From Oscheius tipulae (Eukaryota > Nematoda > Chromadorea > Rhabditida > Rhabditidae): 64,000 bases of DNA. The first letter of the stretch is position 1, and the number at the start of each line of letters is the position of its first letter. This document shows positions 45,901 through 59,066 of the stretch, piece after piece. The position numbers were made by a program, and so were the translations under genes. The notes under the pieces were generated by a model. It saw only the letters and a program-made list of their open reading frames with translations, was not told the origin of the DNA and did no database searches. The stretch is taken from contig JASJZH010000002.1 of NCBI GenBank assembly GCA_037178975.1, forward strand, positions 3,286,001 to 3,350,000, read 5' to 3'.

Positions 45901-48900
45901 AACCTAATAAGACAGGTGTTCGAAGTTACGGTGGTATTATTCGATACCATGTTCTGTTAGAGATCACACTAAAATTTAAAAAGAAAAACAACTCTTCCAG
46001 CTAGCCATCCGTGGCCTTTAACAGATCGATTATGGTTAAGCGTCACGGCTTTTTCTATCCGAGACGTAGGAAAACCAGGTGAATGCATTATGGGACGAGG
46101 CTACGAACAGGAATATGGGGAATGATGAGTAAGGTTATAGACTTAGGATTTTAGAGAAGCACTGAGGCTAGGCATTATTATCATCACATGGCATCATAAG
46201 ATTTAACTACAAGAGTTTCTGGAATAGGTACTGGGACATGGAGCTAGGAGTATTCAGACAGATAAATGGCTCTAGCCCGTAAAATCTAAGAGAATTGAAG
46301 CACTGGTATAAAGCTCTTTGGAAAAGGAGGATTATGATAAGTTCTACAAGTAGCCAGTCAAACACTCGCAACTTGACCACTACAGAGATCGAAAGAATCA
46401 TAAAGTCAGTTTACCGGATAGAGAAGTTTAGAAGGCTTGGCCAGCTACTGAGGCTGGTAGTCTTACACGATCCTGAGCCGAACCGACCGTCGTGAACTCA
46501 AACCGTGAAGAAAAAGTAATCGTGAAAGAAACCAAGCACATAGTTGCGAAAGAGGGACAGCCAACGATCTCGCCTGAATAATGACAGGTTGTTTCGGTCT
46601 GCCCATGCAGAATTCTACTTCCGTTGGAGTGTCCCGTGATTCTCTGACTCATTGCACACCATTAGGAGTCAATCGATTCGTTCAGAATGTTTAGAGATTC
46701 CACAGCTTTACCCTATAGCTTTTTCCCTTCCGGAAGTCCCACTCTGACTGTGTGTTGATAGAAAATCTAGTACAATGGGTGAGAGTACATGCTCCACACA
46801 ATCCGTAGTCCATCTGCTTCTCGAAAAAGAACATCCCCTCTGTCTCTGTGTCCGTAAAAATCGATAACATGTGCTGTGTGTGCCACGTTGCGAACGGGTG
46901 TTCCTCTCCCCGGCCGTCCGTTCTCTTCGCAAGAAACGATAGGACGAGAGAATACAAGGAAAGGAGGAGGCGGTTGAAGTGCTGTGGGCGAAAGATTACA
47001 TTGCCTGCTGGAGACGACAGACACCAGAGGCCCCTATAAAGAGTGCGCCGCCGGCCGGACCACCCACGACGATGGACGTCTTCCCTCTCCATTTCCTCAT
47101 CTCCGGAAGAGGGAATAACAGTTTGAGTCGAGTTTACGATTCAATGAGCTAAAGTAGACTGGGGAACTTTGACGCCGTGAAAAAAAAGAGCAAGAGCCGC
47201 CTTTCTCTCTCCACACTCAGTTGGTCTACGGTAGACGCCGCGAGGGTAAATATCATGAAACGGTTCGGAGAAGGGAGAACACGGGGAGAGATCAAAATGG
47301 TATCGAATATGTCATGAAACTTCGAGAGAGCCCCTTTTGACTCTTGGATGTTCAGTTCTGTACCAGTAGTCCAGGTGTCCTGTTCTATCGACTCTTGACA
47401 CATCTGTCCATCTGAATCAGTCAGAAGTTTTTAGTCAAAGGGTTTCCAGCCTGTTCCATCAGAAATGTACCAGTCGATCCCAGTTCTTCGATGCTTCGAC
47501 TCTTGTCCTGTACGTTTCCTACTGAATACTGACCATGGTGTTCTGACTACTGTCCCTCATACCCGTACTGATCTGATCCCAGACATCCTCTGGGATCAAT
47601 CAACTGGATTTCAGTCTCTGATCTCTTCCCAATATTGGTTACAGAACAGCTGGTCAACACGGCTGGTCTCTTTCCCGTGTGTTTCCTAATCAATAGGTCA
47701 GAAAATTGTTTTCTCTTCTTCGTTTTACAGGAAATGTGTATTTGCATACAGAACGTGTCTCTTTGCCCAACACAGTCTATATACATCACAGCCCTTTTTC
47801 AGCCAGCACCTCCAGGACTGGCGCGCGTCTGTAACGCGTGAAACGACCCTCCATAACGTCATAAATGTCGGTCCTATAGCCCTGTCTCTCGATTGAGGGG
47901 AACATGAGGACCAGGGGAAGGGGTCTGGACATGGAGATTATGTACAGTTGGTGTCAGGTTTGATTAGCTTCGAAGGAATTTTGGTATTCTGAGAGTACAA
48001 TAGTTTGCTACGAGCGAGACGGCCATAGGAGGCGAATGAAAACTTTAGAAAAGATCTTAAAAGTGGGACAGCTTCTAGCTCATTTGAAAAGTACGAGTAT
48101 GCAACTTTGAGAATTGAATAGATCCGAGAGAGTACGGGCTGAGAACGGACAGAGGCTTCAGAGATGAATTGAGCACTTCTCACAGTTCGAGAGACTTCAA
48201 TTGCACCTACTGAACCCTTCGAAACCGTTCCACAAGACGCGATTGTTGACAACTGATCGAAGGGGCGGTAACCCAGAACCGATTTTTTAATCACTCTCAA
48301 GACTGGATTCTAGATAAGAACGAGCTTTTGTCTCCAAGAATATGTAATCGATACTCAGGCTTTTTGCCTTCTCCGTAACCTTCGACCTCTTCTCGCGCGA
48401 GCCGCATAAATAACTTGAAAGCGGCAATACAGACGTTTTTTTGGAGCGACCTCCGCTCTCGCTCCGGCAGCGTGAGCCAATTGGCAATTAGGCTTTCGAG
48501 AGGAGAAATCTCAGCAGCGACGCCAAAAAAAGAGCCAATTGGAAAGATTCGCCAAGGAGATGGATTACTGTGATGTGGGTTGGGTGACCTTCAGATACTT
48601 TAGCCGTAAAGGGAGGGAAGCTGCCAGAAGATAAATGGCGAATTAGGAAAGCGGCAACACGGAGGAACAGACTGTAGGAAGTTGGGAAGAGAGTTCGAAA
48701 ATAAGAAACTTTTGAATGGGGGATAGAAAAGGAGTAGTAGTGCTCCGTAATGAGGATTTCAAAGAATGTGTATTTCTGAAATTTTTGGGATTTAGTAGAA
48801 CGGAGTTCAAATGAAGGATAGATTGGGAGCACGATGCTTGTGGAATATTTCAAAACACCATTACAGTATTTTTCCAATGTAACATTGGGTACTATGTGAA

Positions 48901-49678
48901 ATAAAAGTACCCCATCAATGTCCGAGAGACAATGAAATTGGTTTCGAACTACTTGTGTAACAGCCATAAGGAGGCTCGAATAGAAAGCAAATCAACATTT
49001 TTAAGTTCTTTGGATCCTATAGAATTGATTCAGAATAAGGATATCCCGATATGAACAGCGCTTTATGCAATATCAATCAACAGTGGCGTTTGTTTTAGCA
49101 CTAGGTAGGATAGTTTGAGAGAATTAAAAAGCTTAAACTCGTGAGTTGTTCATACTGATTTCGAGAAAGTCTGATCAAGAGAAGAGTCATCTAATAACTC
49201 ATACAAAATAGGGACAAACTGATGACGACTCACATTACATCATTTCTCCTCCGTGAAGTGCTCTTCCTCTCTATTCACCTTTCTCTTCTTCTTCTTTTTG
49301 ACGGACGTGGTGGTTCAAAAACTAGTCTGGCCGCTGGCATCGTCCTCGATCAACGAGGAATCTAGCCGGCCAGCGGCCGGTCAAGAAGGTAGTGGTGTTA
49401 AGCTCGATGAAGGCTCAGGGCTACCTGAAAATTACTGTTTTGTCTTATTATTGGAGGATTGAGAAGAGGTTGTTCAGATTCTTTCGTGCCCATAAGGTTC
49501 CTTTAAAGTGCAAGCGTTCGCACTACCGTACTCCCCGCTGCTTCGCAAGATTGTTCTGTCTGGATAGCTGTCTGTTCGCAAACGTTCCCTGGCCCGCTCT
49601 CTCTTTTTCCTCGTCGTGTTGCGAAGCAGCCAAAAGATTCTATTTGCGAGGCGACAAAAAGAGGTCGGAGAAGGCTCG

Positions 49679-49710
<32 letters not shown>

Positions 49711-51562
49711 AGAGCAAGCTCTGACGACCTGAGGGGAGCGGCACTATCGATTACTTGCATTCGAGTCCATCTGACCGAACACTGACTCTCAGAACAACTA
49801 TTGGTCGAGGTTGTGAGTCAAAAGCTCGTCAAGAAGGGACCTATCGATTGGTTTCTCTCTTGGTATCTTTCAGGCTAGGGCGATAAGACTGAACATTGAC
49901 AGCAACTAAGAAACCGAAAAAATATAGAAGATACTGAACGAGTAGGATACCGGATAGCGTGGACTATGCTGAGCATAAACAGGTGATCAAGCGTCAGTAA
50001 TGAAATCTGTGAAGAAGGTACTAGTGCGTTTATGTTAGCTACAGCTACCGGATGTTGTCGGCTACACAACATGGTACAGATAAACTACGGTGGATATGGT
50101 AGCCAGTGGCCTGATGAAGACTGCCTAATGAACTAACAAGAACAGCTGAATCCTTACATTCATCATCAGGGCTTCTTGAAAATGTGAAAGATCAACTGAT
50201 CACGAGAGTTTGTCGACAGGAACTGTTCAACGGGACATGGTTAGTTAGATACACAGTTTATGTACTAGATGACCTACAAAGAAAGACAGAGAAAAGACAA
50301 AAATGTGGATGGATCTGCTCGGAAAAACTGTCAGCAGGAACAGTCTGCTAGCGTGTCAGCCACGTTCAGTTTTCCCAAAGAAACAGAACTGATACAACTT
50401 CGGGATATTTCAGCTGTTTGCGGATGTAAAATAGGCTTTGAAACAGCATAGCTATCAGGTAGCAGCAATTTTTGTAGTCGCGAGCTCATTTTCAAAGACG
50501 TTGACACCAAAAGATTTTTCTGGAACCAGGCACTACCGACACGTCATTTCTCGATCAATTTTCCAGCAAAATGATCTGGCGATCTGAACTTACAATGCGG
50601 TACAGGGAAGACTTTGTCCAATAGCCCCAAACTTAAAGAAGTTTCTAGTAATTAGGTACTGTTCTGAATTTCAAAGCAATTTGTAGGAGCAGGATCTGTT
50701 TCGAAACACTATTTATGTGAACTAGATAGTTTTTTTTCTGACTACGGTAATAACATAGCTTCTGGAAGAAGTTGAAAGTTCAAGAGTAAAGTCTAAAATT
50801 CTTAGTTCTGCATTGTTTAAATGCATGACAGTCTTCGACAACCATGCCCTTTTGTAACAACACACACACTTATTCGCTTTTTCTTCCAGTCCTTTTTGTC
50901 AATTATCAGTGCCAGTCTCGGGCCGACTCTTTCTCTCTCTCTCTCTCTCTCGGGAAAATGTTGCGTAGTCTAGAGGTCGAACGAAGCTATCAACTTACGT
51001 CCGTTTCCTCTTTCAAATCTACCGTATGTCCTCGACTCGAAAAAAAGGCGGACACCCGGCCCGGCTGGGCCATTAGCATGTTGCGACTCTCCTCGTTCTG
51101 CGGCGTTCCCTCGTCGCTCCAGTCGGTCATAAAGCTCCGACGCGGGAAGTTTTTTCTGGTGCCATTGTGCCAAGGTACTCTTTGGCCGACTGAAAACAGC
51201 TGCCGCTGTGCCGCAACATTCCAATGGAATTGAAGAGACAATGGGGGACCGACCCGATCTGTGTCAAAGCTGGTAAAAAGGTGTCTCGGATACCGTATTT
51301 TCGATTTTCTGTTGCGTATCTCTCTCGCTACATCAAAGGGGCAGAGAAGCTCTTCTTCTCTCTTATCGGGACGAGACAAAAAACGCCTCATTTCGGGTCA
51401 CGCTGACCGCGTCGCTCTTCCGAGAAGCAAAACGACAGGCAGAGAAAGAGGGACCTTCCACAGAAAAGACATCTAACCGACCTTGTCCTATGCCTATGAG
51501 TTATCATAGAGAGATATCCATCGCGATATCCTCTGCCTTTCAGTCGTCTGGGTCAACCAGCT
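42986..51562. other. 8.6-kb gene-poor block
   Basis: No exon chain or family motif was found in either strand. It contains (GA)n at about 45065-45085 and (TC)n at 49681-49709 and 50932-50951. The longest open frame (48488-48967, minus, 159 codons) lacks motifs. Given the density elsewhere, it may hold regulatory sequence of the DM-domain gene (which starts at its left edge) or of the ZP gene, or long-intron genes not visible by eye. Confidence 0.4.
49681..49709. repeat. (TC)n microsatellite
   Basis: The longest dinucleotide run in the window (about 29 bp), in the gene-poor block. Confidence 0.9.
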
Positions 51563-54500
51563 ATGCTAATTACCTTCTTGCTACCGCTAGTTTGTCTTTG
51601 GAACCTCTGCAAAGGGGACGTTCTTGGTAGGCTTTGAATTTGTTCAAGGAGCCTATTGGTCAAGCGTATTCTTCTCGATCTGACCACCAGTACTCCAAAA
51701 ACTGACACCATCGATGAGTCTGTTGCAAAAATTGCTAATTGAGAGAATTAGGACAGTTACACCGAGAGCAGGAAATTCCCGTTACGATTTCCTGATTTTT
51801 TGTAACCACATACCCAAACTATGACTACTTGAAGGGTCGAGGAAACACCATTGAAATTCTATTCTATCCTGTACTTTAAAGAAAAGGAGTAAGAGTTGAG
51901 CAAACATTGAAAGAATTGAGAGTCTCGTCCAATCTGTCCTGACTATCATTTTTTGACTATTTGACTACTTGTCTAGTTAATTGACTACCATAAGATCTTC
52001 TTCTATCGGGGTTGTCCTGACTTTGTCTAGTTTCAAGTAGAAAGGACTGTTTTCATATAAACTCTGAGATGTCCAAAGCCCAAACCTCCAATTTCCTCCG
52101 TTTCGCGGTATCCTATTTTCATCTCTCCACCTCTTTCTCTATTACAGTAATTAAGCCCCCACTAATGAAGTCCTATCAGTGAGTGCGTGTAACCGCCATT
52201 TTCTCGGGCTTCGAACCCTTGATTTTTTCACTGTTCACTGGACTGGCGATAAGACTAATCCTGTAGCCATTGATAAAAGTGGCTAATGTTGCGAAGAAGC
52301 GGGAGAGGGGGAGAAATAGTGGAATGGACACTTCGAGGAATGACGGGAGACAATGAGGAGGAAGGAACAATGTGTCGCTTCTTAAAGCGAGTGTTTGGAC
52401 CTTTTTGTAGCTCTCGGATGTTAAGATTGTCTGTAATTCTATGTGCTTTTGTTTCCTACGTTTAAACTCATCTTATCTCTGTTTCGAGTAGTTGTAGAGA
52501 ACTCAAGAAGCATCATGCTCCCAGAGTTTTGGAGCAGCAACTAAATTCAGTACTCGAAAGCGAGCAACCAAATGCTGTCATAGTTGTTATAACTTTTGAC
52601 ACGTCAGTGTTAAGGGCCCCCGAGGTTAAGGTGCCCCCGTCAAATGGTAGATTTTTGTGGGAGAGCAAATTTACGGCCTTATTTCTCTGTGATAATCGCA
52701 GACAAAACACATTGTAGAGACACCAACGTCGTCAACGAGTTTTTCTCTACAAAACCCATGTCAGAACTCATACTCGAAAAAAAGGTCCGAGCACTCGCTA
52801 GGTGAATATTCTATTAATCGCTATATCTACCGTATAAATATAATAATCCGGGATTAACTCTCTAATTAGTGCCACACACCTCTGTGTAGTTCCAATCATT
52901 ATTAGTGCTCCAGTCGTCTACGACTTCTCTATTTTCTACCGTGTTTCCAAAAATGATCTATTCTACGTCTCTTACGAAATACCAGCCTTTATACTAGGAC
53001 GTTAACTCAAGAAAAAGTCTGTCTTCTCATGTGTTTGCAAGCTTTCAATGGTAGCTGGAAGCCATTGAGAGAATGGTAGATACTTCGAAATTCACAATTT
53101 GAGATTCCCTGAGAGCTTCAAAGAATATCCTCTTGTTTGGGTTGACTGCTCGAGACCCCTTACAAATCATAACTCCTGCTAGTTAGATCAGCGCCCAAGA
53201 CTCTTATCAAAAACTAAATTTTAGGTACGCCTCGAGTAGAGTGCAAGGAGGATGGAATCCAGATCTCTGTCAACATGTCCTCATCATTTTCTGGAAGAGT
53301 CTACCTCAAAGGACACTCAGCTACTCTAGGCTGCTACCAGGTACCTCTACCTTGTTTCCCAGTCAACTTCATCCCAGGACTACTCTCGCAATCGGACTAC
53401 CCATCTCGACCCGTTCTTCTCCTTCGAAAAGTGTCATCCTAGACGCAAACGTGAGGTCAGTTTTAGTAAAGTCGCCTCCCCGATCGATGCTCGCGTCTCT
53501 CTATCGCGGCAAGTGGCCAATAGCCGGTCGTCGGGTGCCCCAATCGATCCGCCCCCTACCGTAATCCCGGTCACCTGCAACACTGACGCTCATTTTTGAG
53601 CAATTGTTTCCGGAATAAGAGAAGCTGAATTTGGAATAGAACATCTTCTGGGGCAGGACACGATCGATTACTGTTCCATAGAATTTGTCTTTGGCGGATT
53701 GGGACAGTCCAAAGATCGTGAGAGTCAGAAGAGTATACTGCTTTCTAACTAACTTTACAACTGTTCTAACAATTGAAACTCTAAGTTTCTTTCAAAAAGA
53801 GGTCTCTGATAGTCTGTTAACTGTACTTTTAACAATCACAAGCTCTATCAACTGCATACCGTCTTCTATACTCGGAGGCAAAAAGTGACATCCCCTGTTC
53901 TCTCGTTCGCATTAATCTTTCAAGCCTTCGTGACAACAAAAAAGTTCCCAGACTCGAGCAAAAAAGGGACCATGTCTTTCGAAAAATTGGTTCGGAGGAA
54001 AAATTTGGTTTTGTCTGTTATCTAGTGCCTAACTTGGTTTGTGCAAAGGATTGCTATAAAGTTAGTGGCAAAACGCCTTAAATTAGCCAGTTTTACAAAA
54101 AGATCAAATTTAGCAAAAAGGTGAAAAAGTGTGTATTAACTGAACAAAAAAGCATAAATCTAATGGACAGGCGTGGGTGTGGTGGTCGACCCGTTGTCCT
54201 CGCTGGTGCGCGAGGGCCATATGACGCATGAACGGGTAAATAACGGACGGAAAAAGACTAATTTCTTCTTAGAACTCTACTGGATGTGTACTAGAAGATA
54301 TGTGTTCTTGACTATAGATTTTCGATTGAAATATGTATGACTCGTCCCTATCCAAACTCTCGTTAATCCTTTTTTAAATCCAAAAAAAGGCAGGAGTTTT
54401 CGAACAAAAGCAGATAAAGAAAAAAATCTGATGGATTTGCAAAAAAAAGTAGTAAATTGTGAGGGCGTCATCAGCCTTACGGAACCCCCGCTTGCGAGAG

Positions 54501-56946
54501 ACAGCTGCGGGAGAGAGGGCTAATAATGTCATGAGCAACTTGCTACAGAACCAAAACCAAAGAAAAGGAGTTCGGTATCTATTTTTGTGGATAGGATGTT
54601 TAGAAAAAGGGAACTGTGGTTTTCTGAAAGAAAAGTTTGTTATTATGGAGCATTTCCTCGCAAACAATCAGACAATTTACCTTGTGACTGAAATAGACAA
54701 CTTGCCAGACATCATTGAGAATCCGCGAATTGTAGCCGAAAATGTCTAGACTAAGCAAGTCATCAGGCCAGGTTGTCTCGCCCGTACTATATCTATTTAA
54801 TCGATTGATTCCTAAATAGCTTAATGACTCATCCGTACTAACTCCCCAGAAAGCAGTCCCAAAGCGCAAAAATTTTGAAAGTCTTACAATCCCCAAATTT
54901 TCGAAACAAACTTTTTAGAACGCTAAATTATCCAGAATTATTGTATTTACTAGAACTTGAAAACAAACAAGTAAAGTAGATGGTGGAAATTACGAAGCAG
55001 GGGGTAGACTACTGACATCATCTTTTAAGTCCATCTTCACTCCACTGCCTAAAGATATACGAATGAGAGTACAAGACGGAACAGTTTTGATCCATTCTGT
55101 ATTTTGACAGAAACGTAGTCGGGTAGTCAAGAACAGAGAAGGAGAGGAGAAAGCAAAAGTTCGGCTACTTACTTAAATCTGCAGATAGAATCATAAAACT
55201 CATAGAATACTCCTATCCGTTAGCCTTTGTTTAGAGACTCCACCATGTTGGGCTCGCTTCTAACTTAATAAACGGCAAATCTAGGAGCTCGAGTTTGTCA
55301 AAGTTTTGATCGTATATGTTTCATCAAACTTTCCTAGTTGCTCTCTATCGCTGCCCGTCCCTCACGTAGAAAGATATCCTCTTGCCTTCCGATCTCCTGC
55401 TCCATCCCACTCTCGCCCCACTAATAGCCTGTTAGTACTCATGTGATTGGACTCTCGCCCACAAAACCTCCAATTTGTAACTACCGTAGTGCTTGCCTCA
55501 AAGCACATACAGCATGTACTTGACCACAGATCGGATAACTTTTTGTAGGTAGTTCCGGCCGGAATGAGGATGCAGACGAGAATGATTATCTCCCATCATC
55601 CTCGAGTCGAAACCTACCAAGATGTAGCCTTTGACATTGACTGTTTCTATCGAGAACGTGATGATGAAGTGGCCACAGCTGTCCAGGAACTGAGAGTCAT
55701 GTTTGTATTGCTCATTGGATAGGGATAAAACTGTGTTCAGATCCGACCAACCGCCTCAAGAGATGAGAATGGAGCCAGCTCCTCCAGTTTGCAGCTATCG
55801 AGTCGAGATTGGAAATACAACGGAGAAGGAGGGTGAGATGACTTCAACCATCGCCGTGGGAGACACTGTGACTCACGTCTGGAGCTGTGACGAGGGAGAC
55901 GACTATCATATGTACTGCATAAAGGTGAGTCAAGGCTGAGGAGAATTAGTGTGAGAGAAAGTGTTACGACTGGAAGGAGCTCCAAGGAAAAGAATAGTCT
56001 GGATAAAGCTCAGACCATTCATATATCCAAACAGTTCAGTCACTAGAGAAATCAGATTATGCTTACAGTCATGGTGTATCAGTCAGCCTATCGGTAGAAG
56101 CAGAGTAAAACAGCATCCACTAACCACAGGGACGCCTCTTTGTTCTCGGAACAGTCATACAAATTTGGGAACTCTCTGACTTTTTGTTAGAGCAACAGGT
56201 TACATGAGTTCATTTCCAAAAGTTCAAAATGAGAAAACTCAAAGACGAGTAATGGCAGAGAAATCGCAGAATATAGATCGCACCTCTCAAATTTCTGGGG
56301 ATAGAATCTAAAGAACATCTGGTACCTTTTCACTAAACGAATATGTGAATTGACTCTCTTTAGTGTTCTTCGACACTTGTATGTAACTGACTTTCCAGGT
56401 TCACAGCTGCTTTGCCAGAGCCGTTGAAGGAGACGAGTCAATCTCTGTCGTCGATAGTCATGGGTAGCAAAACTTATCTCTGCTCACAGTATTTAGATGT
56501 GTTCTGGAGCACGAGCTTCTTTCCTCTCTGCGACACTCCTTCACAATCCCTCGAGTCTCGGCAACCTCTAGAGTCTACAAGTTCCCGAACAGTACTGGTA
56601 TCCAGTTCGAATGTCAGATAAGCTATTCGATGAGAATTCACGAGGAGGGAGCTGTCTGTCCAGTAAGGCTCTAGCCTGCCTCTCAATGAACAATTTTCAG
56701 ACCGAACAATGCTTCTCAGCCCAAAAACGACAGAAGAGATCGGTCAGGATAGAGGTAGAGAGTCAAGAACTGACAGTTCTGGAAGACCGAGTTGCCTTCC
56801 TCGCCCCATCTAAGGTAGCCAGATGTGATTGGTTCAATAGTCCCATGGTTATAGTATCCACACTGTTCCTTGTCTATTTCGTATTCACTCTGTGCTTGTG
56901 TCTCTCTCCAAAAAGGAGACAGACAGAGTTGAGCATGCGTTTTTAA
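51563..56946 (+). CDS. Cuticlin-like ZP-domain transmembrane protein
   Basis: Eight exons: 51563-51626, 53225-53340, 53378-53455, 55549-55700, 55741-55924, 56399-56463, 56497-56662, 56701-56946 (356 aa), all in phase. It has a signal peptide (MLITFLLPLVCLWNLCKG), ZP-N (PRVECKEDGIQISVNM ... FSGRVYLKG), ZP-C (PPVCSYRVEIGN, HVWSCDEGDDYHMYCIKVHS, KFPNSTGIQFECQISYS, VCP ... QC), the furin-type site KRQKRS, then a C-terminal membrane helix (SPMVIVSTLFLVYFVF) and a basic tail. Cuticlins are cleaved at such a site and polymerise in the cuticle, in alae or precuticle. Introns 1 (1.6 kb) and 3 (2.1 kb) are far longer than usual here, which hides the short signal-peptide exon. The frame stays open for about 155 nt past the exon 3 donor. 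Confidence 0.85.
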
Positions 56947-57263
56947 TAAAACTGACTAGATAAAGACTGAAATGAGATTCAAAAACGCAAGAGCTACCAC
57001 ATAGAATTGTTAAATCGTTATGTCTCGGGAAGCTAACCTGGCTTCGAAACAAGGATCATACACACTCTGACTCTCCCCTGACACTGGACAGTTATAACTT
57101 CTAGTTTGCCTTTGACGCAACCTTGTCGGAATGCGCCAGCAGTTTCAGTCAATTTTTCGACATTTGTCAGCCAATTCAAGAAATACAATAGCTTGCGTAA
57201 AAGTCTTTATTAATACTGAGTGATGATGGAATATGCACTGATATGAGTGTAGTTGGTTGGTGC
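56947..57263. other. Short convergent intergenic region
   Basis: 3' flanks of the ZP gene (AATAAA at its stop codon) and the first YG-rich peptide gene. Nothing else was seen. Confidence 0.4.
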
Positions 57264-57569
57264 TCAGTTGGCCTTCTTCTGCTCGAAGCCGGCCTCTCTC
57301 TTTCCATAGTATCCGTAGCCTCCGTAGTAGGATGGGTATCCGTATCCGTATCCTCCGTAGTACGAGGGGTAGCCATAGCCGTAGCCGTATCCGAGTCCGT
57401 ATCCGTACTGAAACCCATCTTTGCTCCAGCTGGAAAGGGTCAACCCACATATTGAGCCTCAGTCTCGGCCACGAAGGCGCAGACGACGAAGAGAGCAACG
57501 AGGATGAGGCTGGAAGTGTCTCTTTGAGAAAGAGTTCGAAAAAAGGACTTACAACTTAGCAGAAGCCAT
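57264..57569 (-). CDS. YG-rich secreted peptide precursor (NLP-29/CNC-like), copy 1
   Basis: Three minus-strand exons: 57569-57553, 57509-57449, 57407-57264 (73 aa), phases correct, introns 43 and 41 nt. The signal peptide MASAKFLILVALFVVCAFVA is followed by Tyr/Gly repeats (YGYGLGYGYG, two PSYYGGYGY units) and the tail YYGKREAGFEQKKAN. GKR is a standard amidation plus dibasic cleavage signal. YGGY-rich precursors in nematodes (NLP-29 group and caenacins) are epidermal antifungal/antimicrobial peptides; this assignment rests on composition and build only. An Arg-rich open frame over the same bases is a shadow. Confidence 0.75.
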
Positions 57570-59066
57570 TGAGGGCAGTGGTGACTGAACCCTACCAAGG
57601 CTGACCCTTTTATACGACTCTTACTGTTTGCCCGATGGCGCAACTGTCAAGTGTCAAAGAGTTAACCGGTACACTCTCGGCTGCTCAAATAGACATTTCC
57701 ATTGGCAGAACGACGCGATGAATGGGGTTGAGGTCTCTGTTTTGCAAAGGGCCTTTCTGGAGGTGAACATGCCAATTGGGCTGTTTGACTTTCCGATAGA
57801 TTCGGGTCAAACTACAGAGTTTGGTCGTTCTGCATAAGGAAGTAAGTCGAGACGTCGAACTGTTAACTAGTAAGAGATCAAGGATATCGTGGCAGAACCA
57901 TTCTTCTAGTAAAACGGGTATCTGTCCATGCGCCCGGACCTCGGCCGCACGTTGCGCAGCCTCACGCAAATTATAGCTCAGTGATTAGCGCACTGGACTA
58001 TGAATCTGAGCCACCGGGGCTCGGTCCCTGTCGGTGTTTTTTTTTTGGTTTTTTGGAAGAGCGGCGAAGCTGGGATATCACAGAAAATGTACACTTGAAT
58101 ATGTCTGTCTTCTGTTACAAATGAATGACAATGTTCTTAGTCGGACTGGATTCTATCAACCTTTGTCTAACCTGTGAAGAACAAGTGTTTACTTCCAGCC
58201 GTGTCAGTAATTGTCATCGGCCTGACTCAACTAGTCGCCCACCAAGACGGATCCAATTTCCTGTCCCAAAGGTCAATATTTTCCTTCTGAAACACATTCT
58301 ACAGGAACCTTCTAGAAGTCTATTCCAATATACTGGCGTCGACGCAAAGAGGGCCCATTGTTGATATTCGAGGAGACCGCCGCGAAGTCTGTTTGCGAAC
58401 TATCAGTTCCTAACTCGTGGCAGTGGAAAAAGTTTGGGATAACCTTCCACCGATATGTCAACTCTAGATGTTTGGTCTCGGAGCTGATCAAAGAAGAGAT
58501 TTTCCGGGGAGGTTTGCAGAAAGTTGGGGACAGAGTCTGGAGCATTTTCAAAGTACTAGACTGGACAACTTCACTACGTTATCATTAAAACTGAAAGCTC
58601 GAGAAGGTAGCAGATTCTCGGTCTGTTAGTCTGAGACATCTAAGGAAGGCAGTGCACAAAGAATAACAGACATAGAGTGGACACTTCTATTACTGGAAGA
58701 TTTCTACCGTCTCGATTTGGCAGCACGCTGGCGAACAGATCTGGATGGGGGAAGCCAAAGATAAAAAAAAATACTTACGTTAGTGAGTAAAACCTTACAC
58801 ATCGCAGAGACGACAGGAACTTTGGATCTTTCCACCAGTGATTCCTCCACCGTATACCCTAGTAGCCCCATTAAAATAAGACTCCGGTCACGCGGCGCTT
58901 GCCCAACTTTATAAAAAGCTTGTAATCATTCCATTTTGCCAAGAAGAGTTGAGATCAAGAGGCGTGAATTTAGAATATGGGCGTGTCATCTTCATTCTAC
59001 TGCCATCTCAGATTATTCTTCTGAGAGCTTCACAGCCATTCCTTGTCCCATGCTTCGGCCTCAGTC
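57570..59066. other. Intergenic region with a tRNA-like element
   Basis: Upstream region of the first YG-peptide gene. Apart from the tRNA-like element near 57.97 kb no structure was recognised. Confidence 0.4.
57970..58046 (+). repeat. Degenerate tRNA-like (SINE-type) element with T-run terminator
   Basis: It has an A-box-like TAGCTCAGTGATTAGCGC, central CTATGAATCTGAG, and a GGGGCTCGGTCCC B-box-like arm, then a run of ten T, which would stop RNA polymerase III. The central block matches the element at 3541-3612 (25 bases, four mismatches). The anticodon stem has mismatches. Confidence 0.6.

Noticed and set aside
48488-48967. 159-codon minus-strand ORF, the longest in the gene-poor block.
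   Set aside because: No motif, no splice context, and codon use unlike neighbouring genes; probably chance.
49681-50951. Regular TC/GA dinucleotide tracts as a possible structured repeat array.
   Set aside because: They are plain microsatellites without spacers or conserved units; not a CRISPR or tandem gene array.
53456-53610. Open frame after ZP exon 3 as a normal exon continuation.
   Set aside because: The ZP domain resumes exactly in phase at 55549, so splicing at 53455 is favoured; kept only as a possible isoform.
57145-57498. Arg-rich 117-codon minus-strand ORF.
   Set aside because: Shadow of the YG-repeat exon; the Tyr/Gly frame has a signal peptide, correct phases and paralogs.
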